Positions 10,394 through 21,589 of a stretch of DNA of 25,757 bases are shown one piece after another. Below the pieces are notes generated by a model that was not told the origin of the DNA, did not search any database, and was given only the letters and a program-made list of their open reading frames with translations. A program made the translations under genes and the position numbers. Origin of the DNA: Pleurobrachia bachei (Eukaryota; Ctenophora; Tentaculata; Cydippida; Pleurobrachiidae); the NCBI GenBank assembly GCA_000695325.1, contig AVPN01000269.1, positions 13,008-38,764 on the forward strand, in the 5' to 3' direction. Position 1 is the first letter of the stretch. Each line of letters starts with the position of its first letter.

Positions 10394-13300
10394 ATGATAG
10401 TACTAGTCCTAGTTTTGATACTGCAGTTGTGTCATGGGAGCTACCAGTCAGACACTGTTCCTGATGGAAACACAGGTGAGCACTGTCATCAGGTTAATTG
10501 AAATCACCTTCTTATTATTTTTATGGAGAACACTGTTTAATAGTGTCACTATTTTCAGGAGATTTAGAGGTAGTGTCCTTGGATGGGTTTCTGAAGCTTC
10601 GCTCCAAGTCCAAACCTGATATAATCTGGTGTTGGGGCACTAACATCACCTATACAGTCAATATTGAGCAGTTTTGCCTAAGGCAAGAGTATTCCCAGCC
10701 TTGTCCTGAGGACCCAAAGTTCTACCAGGGATGTGGTTCTAATGATAACTCCAAATGTCCGAGCCCCTACGATCTATCCAAACCAGAGCAGACTCTATGC
10801 GGACTAAACGTGTGTCAATACAGATCCAAATACAGTGGTAACTACTACACGATCAGCGGTAAAACGGTTGAATGGTATTTTGATTGCGATGGTAAAGTTA
10901 ACTGCCTGAACAGCAATGGTGCGGATGAGAGATGGTGCGATGTCACAGATGATCCATACACCTGTACCGATACCGGGAAACGTATCAACAGGAACCGTAC
11001 CTGTGATGGAGTGATTGATTGTCACCCCGAGATGGCGGATGACGAACAGGGATGTGGTCACCCTTACGGCAAGGATTGTACTTGGAATAGGAAACCAAAG
11101 TGGCAGATCCCCAGGTTTGTGTGCCTGGAGAGGAATGTAGACACCTTCCTCTGTGACAATGACACTCACTTGGATGATTGTGAGGTGGTGGGAGGGTGCT
11201 GGGGTACTATGTTGTTCTACAATACTGATGAAGCACCAAGATGGCAGAACCTCGCCTCTAGACAGATGTGTACCCCACGTGATGATCCCTTGTTCAGAGG
11301 GTGTGTGGATGGTAGAGACCAGATCAATTGTACCTCAGGAGCGGTGCTAACCTGCCCCATAGGGGGACACCCCAGTACTCTGACAGATCTGGCACTCTGT
11401 ACAAGGTGGCCCATTTGTGAGGTAGGTCCACAGGATGGAGGGACACCTCTAGACGAGCAGTGTGTATGGGATGTTGAGGTGGGATGTAACACCCACAAAC
11501 ATGTCATGTGTGATGGGAAACAGGACTGTCCCTTTGGTGGGGATGAGACTGCTGATATCTGTAGGTTCACACTCAACACCACCTGTGTGAGGAGGGTGGG
11601 TGATCTGGGGGGTGTAGCGACACCCATCCCATCAGCCTGGCTGTGTGACGGGGTGACAGACTGTCAGAATGGTGCTGACGAGGACCGGACCCTGTGGAGG
11701 GAGTGTGGTAGTGCGAGGAGCAAGGTACGGTGTGTCCCTAAGAGTGAGGAATGCAGGGAGATGTTCAGGTGTGGGCTAGACAATTATCTTGATATGGAGT
11801 ACCTCTGTGACGGGATATCTAACTGTGAGAGGGAGGGTCAGGTGTGTTCAGCTGCACAACAACTAGCAGTGCACCCCTTCAAACCCATAACATATGGAAC
11901 ATCCCGATACCTCCTGACATGTGTACCTGGGTTTAACCCACCATTCACCCAGAGATGTGCCTCTGAAGTGGCTGATTTCTTAGCCCCTGCATTTGGTATT
12001 GATCAAGTGAGCATGATCCTGCCGAACAGTATACCCACCCTGAACTCTCTGGGGATGGCGGATTGTAGAACGAGTTACGGGGAGCTGTATGTCTACCTAG
12101 CGTGCATGGGTAAATGCCCTGGTATCCCGTGTCCAGTGCGCAAGATCGAGACGGCAGATTGCACGAACTATTTTGACAAGATATACACCCTCTCAAAAGA
12201 CAAGGACAGTCTAACGCTGGTAACCCCTAACAGAGACAGTCCCACGGGGTTCTCCCATCGTCAGTTGTTCCCCTGCTCCAATGGTATCTGTATCCCCTAC
12301 TCAGAAGTGTGTAATTTGGCTGATGATTGTGGGGATGGTAGTGATGAAGTGAACTGTTCAAACCACTTCAGATGTGGGTCTGGGGAGTTCATTAGGCTGG
12401 GACAGCGGTGTGATGGGGTTCTCGACTGCAAGGATAGGTCTGATGAGTGCAATGGGAGCTGTACACAGAGTATCATTGATGGGATGGGTCTGGTTGTAGC
12501 ATCTTGGATAATCGGGGTCACAGCCACCTTCCTGAATCTAGTTGTCATGGTGAAACAAGGGAGGGCTGTTTACAAGGCGAGAACATCAGTAGCACTCATC
12601 AACTCTGTTTTTGTAGGGTTCATCTCACTGGGTGACTTTATGGTCGGCCTCTATCTCTTCTTGTTGAGTGTGTATAATGCAACTAAGGGTTCCAAGTATT
12701 GTGAGGTTAGGTTCGAGTGGTTGACTGGTTCTACTTGTTCCTTTCTGGGTGTCCTCAGTACACTGGGATCCCTTCTATCTCTCTATTCAATGACAGTTCT
12801 GAGCATTATTAGAGCGTACAACCTGACTCGTCTCTCCCTACCAGCCACACCATCACCCTCAGAGCGACTCCACATCCTAGCTCTCTGTCTCCTCCTCCCA
12901 CTATTTGCCCTCTTTGTGGCGTGTTTCCCTCTCCTCAACGAGCTGGAAGAGTACTTCATTAACGGACTCTACTACGGAGCTGACAACCCTCTGTTTGTAG
13001 GGGCTCCCACACGACCCCAGCACAGATCCATCCTGTCAGGGTATTACAACCGCCGTATCACCACTGGGAACTGGGCGAGAATCAGGTTCCTTGTTCGGAG
13101 CATGTTCTCCCAGGATCACGGTGGTATTTCAGGGAACAAACTGGGTTTCTATGGTAACGCGGGATGCTGCTTGTTCAAGTATTTTGTACACCAGGACGAC
13201 CCTCAGAAAGTATTCTCCTGGGTGATCTTGATCACTAACTCCATCTGCCTGCTGGTTGTCCTGGTTTCATATTGTGTTGTCACGGTGGTTGCTAGGCATG

Positions 13301-13695
13301 TCGGGGCAGGCACTAACTCGGGCAGCAACAGTACCAAGTTACAGAGAAAGATTAGCATCATCATAGCAACCGATTTCACCTGTTGGACTCCCTTTGCAAT
13401 CATCGCCACTCTAAACTTTCTGGAAGTATTCGATGCCACCGACCTTTACGGACTGTTCTCAATTATTGTCCTGCCAATTAACTCAATGATAAACCCTTTG
13501 CTATACGATAGGATAATATCCAAGGCAATCAAGACAATCGTCAGGAAGTCTGGTCAGAAAATAGTTGAGATTTCCCTGAAAAACTTTAGTCACGTTGAAC
13601 CACCCCAGGAGGGCGAGGAGGGTCATCAGGGAGACTCGAGTCCAACTCGTCCAAGTATACCGAGAATGAAAACTGTGTCGTCACTTGTATTGTAA
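10394..13695 (+). CDS. Orphan class A GPCR with LDLa-repeat ectodomain
   Basis: Exon 1 is 10394-10475 (signal peptide, donor G/GTGAGC); exon 2 is 10559-13695 after TTTTCAG, phase 1; total 1072 residues. Residues 1 to about 16 form a hydrophobic signal peptide ([15 protein letters not shown]). The ectodomain to about 665 is Cys-rich with about eight LDLa-type modules; the clearest pattern is [16 protein letters not shown] just before the last module [14 protein letters not shown]. Seven TM helices follow: TM1 about 670-692; TM3 ending in I-R-A-Y (778-781) instead of D/E-R-Y; long extracellular loop 2 with Cys; TM6 [13 protein letters not shown], resembling LGR/relaxin-receptor TM6; TM7 with NPLLY from N1006. 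It resembles molluscan GRL101 and RXFP-type receptors but lacks a leucine-rich-repeat block. Ligand unknown. N-glycosylation motifs (NRT, NCT, NAT) are present. Confidence 0.87.
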
Positions 13696-14059
13696 TTATT
13701 CCATATATGGTCATGGGAGAAGGATTAGCGAAGTAAGAGAGAGGAAGGCGAGCCTAGTGTGGTGATTGTGATTGAGTATCATGGTTTTAACTTTTATCCA
13801 ATGCAATTTGACCCAGTTGTTTTCCTGATTTTGAAACATCTGCCGCCTGCCTATTTGGTTTAGGGAAGCATCAATACGTGTATTTGGTACATATAACTGT
13901 CCCCTCGAATTTTGCACAATTAGTTTCCTGGCTGCTCAAGTGTATAGTAATAGTCATGTACTTTCAATACAATACGCCAATACCATCTGCATGTTCAGTG
14001 TATTTCTGAATTCTTGGCAACTTCGGGAGACAAGGCTGGATTAGGAAATAATGAAAGAA

Positions 14060-14096
<37 letters not shown>

Positions 14097-14685
14097 AGAG
14101 AGAGAGAGAAAAGAGAGAGAAAATGAAAGCTAGGAAAGTGAGGCTGCAATTACTGAGCCGGAAACTCCGCTCTTTCTCCCTAAGGCCATGCTCTTCCAAA
14201 CTAATCCTGTCTCTGTATCTCTCTTTCCCTCTCTCGCATTGTCTCTCTCTCTCCTTGTCTCTCTCTGACTCTCTTTCCATTTTCTTATCCTTCTATCTTA
14301 GTGAGTACACTTCTCGTTTATTCCATGTGGTCTCAATGATAATCGAACAATAAAACTTGTATATCGTTTAATATTGCATTTCCATCTACCCTCACTTTAC
14401 AAGATTCTTGTTTTACACGGATCATGTAGAATTGATGGAGGATGGAACAGGTGAAATTGTTTCCTGCCCCCCCCCCCTTATTCTGTACGTGGTACACAGG
14501 GGCAGGTGTACGTGTTACGCCTACCCAGCTAGCCGTATCACCTCATGTTTTATTAGTTCTTGTGAAGCAGTTGTCGTTGTTTTATAGATAAGCCCTGTCC
14601 ATGATAACCGGCTGAAGTTACATCTTACCAAGCAGTTCATGTAATAAAAGTTACATTCAGCAACACCGCTATTTAGGAGGGTATC
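13696..14685. other. Intergenic region with GA/CT tracts
   Basis: About 990 bp between the receptor stop and the first lipase exon 1 copy. It contains a (GA)n tract at 14052-14120, a (CT)n tract at about 14215-14282, a C homopolymer near 14466-14478, and AATAAA at about 14349 and 14642. The portion from about 14250 rightward is the first copy of the segment duplicated before the lipase. Open frames through the GA/CT tracts are low-complexity and not called. Confidence 0.6.
14052..14120. repeat. (GA)n microsatellite
   Basis: GA run interrupted by 'gaaaag' twice. It faces a (CT)n tract 100 bp to the right, so the two could pair as an inverted repeat. Confidence 0.9.
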
Positions 14686-14803
14686 ATGGCACTGCCCCGT
14701 ATATTGGCCTTGTTAGTAGTCCAGTTGTGTGGTGCTAGTTTAGCTTTGAAACCAGTTGTCCTGGTTCCTGGTGCCCTTGCTAGTCAGATAGAGGTAAGAA
14801 TAC
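14250..14803 (+). repeat. Promoter plus exon-1 duplication, copy A
   Basis: Left copy of a direct duplication, period 720 bp at the ATG, comprising CT tract remnant, upstream noncoding DNA, the 108-bp first exon and the start of intron 1. Matching landmarks include 'gagtacac..ctcgtttattcc', 'cttgtatatcgtttaat', 'ccataacc'-type 'gataaccggctgaag' and 'ccgctatttag'. Noncoding parts differ by many substitutions and small indels. Confidence 0.88.
14686..14793 (+). CDS. PLA2G15: Alternative first exon of lysosomal phospholipase A2-like gene (copy A)
   Basis: A 36-codon exon with ATG, hydrophobic signal peptide, KPVVLVPGALASQIE and an intact donor GAG/GTAAGA. It encodes exactly the same peptide as the exon at 15406-15513; the four nucleotide differences are all synonymous. 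It could splice in phase 0 to the exon at 15677 and produce an identical enzyme from a separate promoter. Whether it is transcribed cannot be seen. If unspliced, the frame runs into the CT microsatellite. Confidence 0.7.
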
Positions 14804-14838
14804 TACGGAACCGACCTACCCAGCGCAGTACCCTCGGA

Positions 14839-14840
<2 letters not shown>

Positions 14841-14890
<50 letters not shown>

Positions 14891-15010
14891 TGACTCTCTC
14901 TCTCTCTCTCTATCTCTCCTTGACTCTCTTTCCATCTCTCTCTCCATATATCTCTCCTTGTATCTCTCTCTCTCTCTCTCTCTCTCCCTCTCTCTCTCCT
15001 TGTCTCTCTT
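14841..15010. repeat. CT-rich microsatellite block
   Basis: Long (CT)n runs with short interruptions such as 'ccttgact' and 'ccatatat', between the two lipase first exons. Its similarity to the tract at 14215-14282 marks the probable junction of the tandem duplication. Confidence 0.85.
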
Positions 15011-15523
15011 TCCATATTCTCATCCTTCTATCTTAGTGAGTACACTACTCGTTTATTCCATGTGGTCTCAATGATGATCGAACAATCAAACTTGTATATC
15101 GTTTAATCTTTCATTTCCATCTAGTATCTACCCTCACTTTACAAGATTCTTGCTTTACACAGATCCTGCAGAATTGATGTAGGATGGAATAGGTGAAATT
15201 GTTTCCTACCCCCCCCCCATACAGGGGGCAGTGTACGTGTTATGCCACAGCGATATCACCTGATGCTGTACTAGTTCTTGTGAAGCAGTTATCGTCGTTG
15301 TTTTAGAGATAATTCCTGTCCATGATAACCGGCTGAAGTTACAACAGTTTGCCAAGCAGTACATTACATTCAGCTTATTAAAAACCACCGCTATTTAGTA
15401 GGGTCATGGCACTGCCCCGTATATTGGCCTTGTTAGTAGTACAGTTGTGTGGTGCTAGTTTAGCTTTGAAACCAGTGGTCCTAGTTCCTGGTGCCCTGGC
15501 TAGTCAGATAGAGGTAAGAATAC
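15000..15523 (+). repeat. Promoter plus exon-1 duplication, copy B
   Basis: Right copy of the 14250-14803 segment. Homology runs from the CT tract through 'gtacactactcgtttattcc' and 'ccgctatttag' to the first bases of intron 1 (gaggtaagaatact). It lacks AATAAA just before the ATG and has small indels relative to copy A. Confidence 0.88.
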
Positions 15524-17561
15524 TGCCCAGAACACTACAGAACACTACAGCACACTACAGAACCTGCCCATCGCATCTCTTTCAGACCAAACGACAGACT
15601 CCTCAACGCACTAGACCAAAACCTCCCACTAATCAGGCCAACCCGCACCTCACCTCATACCACGAATCTTTGTCAGGCCAAGTTGAACAAGAAGACCTCC
15701 CCTCACTGGTACTGCTCGAAGAAGAGTGACTGGTTCACACTGTGGCTTAGTATCGAGTACATTCTGGGGCCAGCCCTGAATTGTTGGGCTGATAACTTTA
15801 AACTAGAATTTCAGGATGGCACCTTCAGGAATACTGATGGTAAGTGAACTAGAGAGTTACCAAGTAGGTGATTGAGAAAGGATGGTATAGTTTAGTTTGA
15901 CTTCTTCATATATCGCGGTTTGCAGGAGAGAGATTGATGCTATCAAACACATTGCTATGACAGGTGTTCAGACGCGTGTCCCGGGTTTCGGTGAATCACG
16001 TACTCTCGATTACTCAGACAACCATGGACTCCTTTCCTACTACAAGCCCCTAGTGGATGCGCTGCTAAAGGTGGACGGGGCTGTGGAGGACGTGACAGTA
16101 AGAAGTGCTCCTTTTGATTATCGGTACAGTGCCCCCTCGGATGTCAACACCAAGTTTCGGAACAGGTACTGAATGGGGCAGGTGCTGAATATTTGGGGGA
16201 ACTTGAAATGTCACCCACTGACAAATAGAGAGAATCAAATGTTAAATGTATGTCTGACTATAACAGATAACTTATAATTGTCAGGTTAAAAGGACTGATT
16301 GAGGAGACTGTTCAGAAGAATGGAGGCAAGAAGGTTGTGCTGATATCTCATAGTTTAGGTGGTCCCACCACCTCTACCTTCCTCCACTCCATGACTCAGG
16401 AATGGAGGGATGCTAACATTGATAGTTGGATTAGTATATCTGGGGTGTTCGGAGGGGCACTGAAGGTATTGATGATAATGATCTTTCATTGTACTGCTGT
16501 TTTATTTTTAAACCAGAGTTTAGACTCAGACTGCTCCATTTGGTAATGAAATTATCCAACCACGCAATAATAGGGGTGACAACTGACTTCGTAACCAACT
16601 GCTACATCATGGATAATCCGATACTTCCTACTGCAGGTTGTAAAGGCGATGGTCAGTCATGGAGTAATGGATGAACTACCAAACATCATATCAGATAGAT
16701 TTGTACACCGGCGTGTGGCTCGAACCATCCAGGGAAACTATTTCATGTTACCCCGGAGACCTGTATATACGGGATCTGATGTGCTGGTCAGGACTCCTAA
16801 CAGAAACTACACAGTAGATAACATGGAACAGATGTTTGTTGACATGAGTGTTACTAAGGGTAAGTGCTCCTTCATAAAACTAAACATTGCTCCTTTATAA
16901 AACTAAACATTGCTCCTTTATAAAGACAATTTGTAACAGGACCGGAGATGCTGGGGACTGTGAGTAACTCAAGTTATGTTGGTGATCCAGGTGTACCAGT
17001 ACACTGTTTCAACGGCGAGGACATCAAAACAACATCATCTTATTAGTGAGTTAAAACTGGGAGTGGGGTTTAAACTATCATGAGGACATCATCTATGTGA
17101 GACTAAGTAATTCAGAGCAGTCTAACCCGGATGCCATAATACTCAATGTTTCAGTTACACTGAACAGAAGGATTTTCCTGATGAGATACCAGCTGATGTG
17201 TGGGGAGATGGAGATGGGACTGTTCCTGACCGATCTTTAAAGGTAACAAACTCTCTAACCGTAGCATCTCCTATCTCAAATCAGCACACCTTCTCTTTCA
17301 GTACCTACATCTGTTGCCTCAGCACCTCTCAGTACATCTCGCTCTCTCCGTCTCTCGTATCTAATTCTATACTTCCCTCATCAGGTATGTCACGGATGGA
17401 AAAGTACTCGTTCGATAAAGGAGTATTCAGGAGAGAAACTAGGCGAACACGGCAAGATATTGGACAACCCTGACTTTATTCAACAAATAGTGGACATTGT
17501 GACTGATATAAAGACGACATGTACAGACAAGTGTGCAGATAACCGGACTTTTGGTTTGTAG
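15406..17561 (+). CDS. PLA2G15: Lysosomal phospholipase A2 / LCAT-family lipase
   Basis: Alpha/beta-hydrolase of the LCAT superfamily, most like group XV phospholipase A2 (phospholipid deacylation and transacylation in lysosomes). Eight exons: 15406-15513, 15677-15839, 15931-16165, 16285-16465, 16637-16859, 16940-17045, 17155-17242 and 17385-17561; phases agree and give 426 residues, against 412 in human. Signal peptide 1 to about 20, then VVLVPG. Exon 2 has the WYCSKKSDWFTLWL lid/disulfide region. Catalytic triad: Ser192 in SHSLGG, Asp359 in GDGDGTV, His390 in GEHGKIL, close to human 198/360/392. VPGFG in exon 3 and RTPNRNYT in exon 5 are further family blocks. The exon 3 acceptor is ambiguous: TTTGCAG at 15925 breaks frame, while the AG at 15930 keeps it. 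An acceptor-like CTATTTAG lies near the ATG. A poly(A) signal follows at 17771. Confidence 0.92.
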
Positions 17562-18017
17562 GCAATATTTGGGTGAATTATGTTATGGAGAGAGAGATCT
17601 GTTTTGTATTTTTGTACTTACCAGAAAGTTCCTAGTCTCAATGTGTAGCTCTTCCTTACCTCCTCCAGTCCCCCAGACATAAACCGCTATATTAAAAAGT
17701 AGAGGGGTTAACTGATGGATAAATAATTGAGTCACACGCATTAGTGTACCAGAACTGAAAACAGGGGTTGAATAAAAGATAAAATATGACACAAATAAAA
17801 AGGTTGCCGATTCTTGTTATGATCAAGGCAAGCTGATTCCCTTTTTTAGCACCCAGTAGATCAAAATAATCATGTTCTTTCTCTCACGATGCAAGCAAAA
17901 TATTTTTTAACACTTTTCCTGTAGACCCAAAACCCTGATCTGTAATCTGTCAAAATATCAGCTCAACATCTCAAAATTCGGCCACCTAAGTGTTATTACC
18001 ACATTCATCTGTCTCTC
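17562..18017. other. Convergent 3' ends of lipase and LEO1
   Basis: About 450 bp between two convergent stops. A plus-strand AATAAA at 17771-17776, 210 nt after the lipase stop, is a good poly(A) signal. No consensus minus-strand AATAAA was found close to the LEO1 stop. No gene is seen. Confidence 0.65.
17771..17776 (+). other. Poly(A) signal of the lipase gene
   Basis: Plus-strand AATAAA (in ttgaataaaagat) 210 nt after the stop at 17561. Confidence 0.65.
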
Positions 18018-20797
18018 TCAATCGCTATCTTCCTCAATAACAGTCGGTTTCTTCTTCTGTTTCTTGCTCCCTCCTCCCCTGTCCGAATCATCTGAATCTC
18101 CACTCGTTGCTATGGCTTCCTCCTCTTCATCGTCGCTTAGCAACGGTTCTTCCTCCTCCTCCTCCTCTTCTTCTTCTTCACTGCTATAAACCTCCGATAC
18201 CTTCTTCTTCTTCGCTTTGGTCTTCTTCTTCTTAGCGGCAGCAGCAGCCCGTCCCTTACCACCCTTCTTGTAGGAGTTCTTGATAGCCGCCAGAGACTCC
18301 CCATCATCCACATCCGGCTCTAAATACCTTGTGGATATCCTCTTCCCCAACTGCTTCTCCTTCATCTTTTTCTGCATGTTCTCTCTCCTTCTCGCCGCCG
18401 CTATCTTCTCCTCTTCCTTCTTACACAGCTCCTCTCTCTTGCTCTCAGGGTTCTTACCAACCGCTGGGAGTGTCTTTGCTTTAGCTGTCTTGTTCACCCT
18501 GTCTGATATCCTCATGGTGAGTTTCCTGTGTGTGTACGAGTCTGTGGAGTGGATCCTCAGAATGGTTTTGTTATGGAACTGGGCCTGACCCTGGATACCC
18601 GCCCCATGTTTCACATACAGATGGTTATTAGCCCCCTCCATGGGTGCCTGCAGCATATCAAACTCCTCTCTCCCCACAAACAGACTAGTACTCCCATCAC
18701 TCCACTTCACCACCCTACTATTACTCTGTTTCTTCAGATTGCCCTGATCATCCAGTGCATACCTCCACCTGATTGTGTTTTCCACCCTTAACTTCATCCT
18801 ACTCCTCCCTTCCGCGTCCGTCACCTCGTTATCATCTTCAATCTCATCCTCAAAGGTGTCAGCGTCAAATGGGCGGGTATCAATAGATAGGAAGTTGGGT
18901 AACTTCATGAGGTTTAGATTCTCTCCTAGATCAATGTTCACCATGGGCATCTCCACAGGTAACTCACTCTCCTCCTCCTTGTCCTCATCACTCTCCCCGT
19001 CAGACCCCCTCACCGTGGTAGTGGGAGGGGCAGCAGGTTGGGTGGGGGACGCCTCATCAGGGCTATCAAATAACCCTCCACTCGTGCTAACTGGGGCTAC
19101 TGCTGCAGGTTTAGGTTGTTTCTCGTCGTCTGAGGAAGACACATCAGAACCAAAGATATCCTTGGTGGTCGAGTCTTGTGTTTGGAGGAGGGGTTTAGGG
19201 GCACCTGCTGCGTCACTGTTCTCGTCCTCTGTGTCACTTCCAAATAGATCCTGGGCTGTGGACTTGATGGCTGGTTTCTCGTCATCGTCATCATCGTCCT
19301 CCCTGGGAAGGGGGGGGATACATTTCAGTAGGAGGGTATAAAAAAATTATGAAGCATGAAACTTGTTAGGGCATTAGAAACGCGGCTTGTGAGGGGAGCG
19401 GTGTTTAGGTCCATCACGTGTTGTGGCGCTATCGAATATCACTTCAAGCAAACAAAACCATACACCACTAACGTGTCAAGTGTCTTACAAAGAAGCAGTC
19501 AGTTTGACTAAGTACAGACAGAGGGGTACTTAGTTAGACTACCTACCATCAAACACACCATCACTCTAAACAACTGCTGCAAGAAATAACACCTATTACA
19601 GCTCTTTTATAGTTAGCTCCTCGTCTACAAGGACATCCCATAATAGCACCGTGTACCGTCTAAAAAGGGGCACCCGGTACAAGCAATAACAACGAGGGTT
19701 TGTCGTGTGATGGTTATTACCGGCTATGTCTTGTTAAGCTCTATTATTATCAACCCATAGGTAATTTGATTGCAAAGCATACCTGTTAGTTATGCTTGTA
19801 TTCAAATGACGGACCTAAATATACTGAATAAACGGCAACTTGTCATATCGTGTCGTACATCACAACTGGAAAAACAAAACTACAGAATTTAGGGGTGTGT
19901 ACACGTACTTGAAGAAGTTGTCTGGATTTTCAATGACAGGTTTGGTGATGGGCCCATCGTCTGTCTCATTGTCACTACCAAACAGGTTCTTGTTCAACTG
20001 TGTTATATCTGCAGGAAGTAGAAATAATAATAAGGAGCAGTATGTGTTGACCTTGTGTGTATTGGTACTGCACTGCACTTCCTTAGAATTGCTCCATCTT
20101 CTCTCTCCCCCCGTATATCTCTCGCTCTCTCTATCTATTTCCCTCTTCTGTTTCTCTCCCAAATATATCCCTCTCTGTCTTTCCCAGCTCCCTCACCATC
20201 TCCCACCCCTCTCTCTGCCCCTTCATCTCTCTCTGCCCCTGCATCTCCCTCGTCTCTCTCTCTCTCTCTGCTGCTCCTCTCTCCCTCTCAGTTCTCACCT
20301 GTAGTTTCCTCCTCGCCACTACTACTTGGTAATCGACCTCTGTCTCGTGCCAACTCTTCGTCCGAGTCAAACTCTGGTGGTTTCATAGGTTTCAACAAAT
20401 CCTCCTGTGACTGGTGTGCTGACAGTTAGTGCCGCGCAACTTTACACACTGACAACACTGTGCGCGTTACAAATAACATGGCCTGCTGCAGAGAGTGCAG
20501 GGACAAACCGCGGAAAATGCCAAGTGCCAAAAAGATCAAGTAAATACGAAGTAAAGCTTTCTTTAATTAAAAAAGATCAGGGATGTTAAAGCTAGAAATA
20601 CCATGATAAATGGTCAGATATGATCAAATATTACGAACACCCTTTCCCGCCCTTACCGGTTTTCTTTGTTTCCCAATTCCCCCTCCTTCCTCAGTACCGC
20701 TCATCTCCTCTTCAATATCTGATATCTGCTCTGCCTGAGGTCTGTACTCCTCTTCATCCTCATCCTCTAGGTCACCAAACAAATCCGAGAGAGACAT
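18018..20797 (-). CDS. LEO1: LEO1, PAF1 complex subunit
   Basis: Subunit of the RNA polymerase II-associated PAF1 complex (elongation, histone H2B ubiquitylation and H3K4/K36 methylation). Four exons: 20797-20657, 20410-20299 (the acceptor could be 20404), 20008-19909 and 19302-18018; phases 0, 1 and 2 agree and give about 545 residues. The acidic N-terminal half has repeated [DN][LI]FGSD motifs (four copies, the first as DLFGDL at residues 5-10), typical of LEO1. The folded Leo1 domain starts near residue 232 with LPVEMPMVNIDLG, then KLPNFLS, RMKLRVENTIRWR, NSRVVKWSDGS, HLYVKHGAG and HSTDSYTHRKLTMRISDR. The C-terminus is Lys-rich with SYLEPD-type and SLAAIKN motifs and a poly-Glu run. An acceptor CTGTAG lies four nt before the ATG, 148 nt after the mS25 stop. 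Confidence 0.95.
19303..19908. other. LEO1 intron 3
   Basis: A 606-bp intron, the longest in the gene. No ORF, RNA gene or repeat is recognised. It has a C-rich polypyrimidine tract (minus strand) directly before the exon 4 acceptor TTCCCAG. Confidence 0.7.
20095..20298. repeat. CT-rich tract in LEO1 intron 2
   Basis: About 200 bp of irregular CT-rich repeats (ctctctctgcccctgcatctccctc type) filling most of LEO1 intron 2. On the transcribed sense it is polypurine. Open frames on both strands here are low-complexity effects. Confidence 0.75.
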
Positions 20798-20928
20798 GAC
20801 GCTACAGAGAGATGTGAGAAGATTGAGTATACTGGAGGGTGGGAGATAGGAATACACATGGTATGATATGAAAATCGGTAATTGTGAATAAGTTACACAA
20901 AACACATCATAAGTTTTGACAGTTCCAG

Positions 20929-20934
20929 TTTATT
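20929..20934 (-). other. Poly(A) signal of mS25
   Basis: Minus-strand AATAAA begins about 11 nt after the mS25 stop, inside the 148-nt gap to the LEO1 ATG. The LEO1 acceptor follows about 125 nt later, the layout expected between genes of an operon resolved by trans-splicing. Confidence 0.65.
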
Positions 20935-20944
20935 TTTCCAATGT

Positions 20945-21589
20945 TCAATACTTTTTCTCCTCATTGTACGTCATGTACCGTTTATTTCTAGCCGCCGGAC
21001 TAAACATCCAAGTTGATACCTCTGGTGGCAACAAATCCTCGTCAACAACTCGTCCAAATGAATCCCTGGGTCCATGATCCGCGGTCCACGCGTATATATT
21101 TTCCGGTAAATCGACCTTTTTAGGGCACGGACACTGACCCCTAACATCACAGATACACTGAACATTCTCCCCTCCCCAGGATCTATCATTCTTCATCTTT
21201 CGCTCCAACTCCATCTTATTGGCCCCCGCTATCTCCATGAATTGGGACACAAGAGTGGTGATCGGTTTAGGTGAGTCCCGATTGATACACCCCGGAATTA
21301 GAACAGGGTCACGGTGCTCAAACACAACTCGAATTGAGGGATTTGCAAATCGGGGAGTTGTCTTGAAGATTTGTATTTCTGGATTCCTGTATACCAGGTG
21401 GGGAGAGTACTCGTTCCAGAAGTACCGAGTTGTTTCGCTTGTCTTCTGTGTCTCCGAGAAGATGACATCAACTGCTGCAACACGTTCATGTAGAACCATG
21501 GCCCGTTTGCGGAGGAAATGTTCAAGTTCTCTCCGGTAGGGATAGGTGCCCACCGGCTCTACTATCCGCCGTACCTTGTGCACTACCAT
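20945..21589 (-). CDS. MRPS25: Mitochondrial small ribosomal subunit protein mS25
   Basis: Component of the small subunit of the mitochondrial ribosome. A single 214-residue exon, longer than the roughly 173-residue human protein because of a C-terminal extension. Conserved features: the N-terminal YPYRRELEHFLRK helix (human PIRRTLQYL); a central FWNEYSPHLVYRNPEIQIFKTTP block (human [26 protein letters not shown]); a RVVFEHRDPVLI strand; and a Cys-rich ICDVRGQCPCPKKVDLPE segment matching the human ICEVEGQVPCPSLVPLP. The start at 21589 is chosen because homology begins about 15 residues later and a TTCCAAG acceptor-like site lies two nt upstream. No clear mitochondrial presequence, as is usual for this protein. 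It lies 173 nt downstream of REC114 copy A and is intronless. Confidence 0.86.
   Translation of the reverse strand: MVVHKVRRIVEPVGTYPYRRELEHFLRKRAMVLHERVAAVDVIFSETQKTSETTRYFWNEYSPHLVYRNPEIQIFKTTPRFANPSIRVVFEHRDPVLIPGCINRDSPKPITTLVSQFMEIAGANKMELERKMKNDRSWGGENVQCICDVRGQCPCPKKVDLPENIYAWTADHGPRDSFGRVVDEDLLPPEVSTWMFSPAARNKRYMTYNEEKKY

Noticed and set aside
14041-14353. Open frames encoding RERERERE or SLSLSLSL peptides on both strands
   Set aside because: GA/CT microsatellite translation products without family features.
18775-19341. 188-codon plus-strand open frame
   Set aside because: Antisense shadow of LEO1, which has clear family homology on the minus strand.
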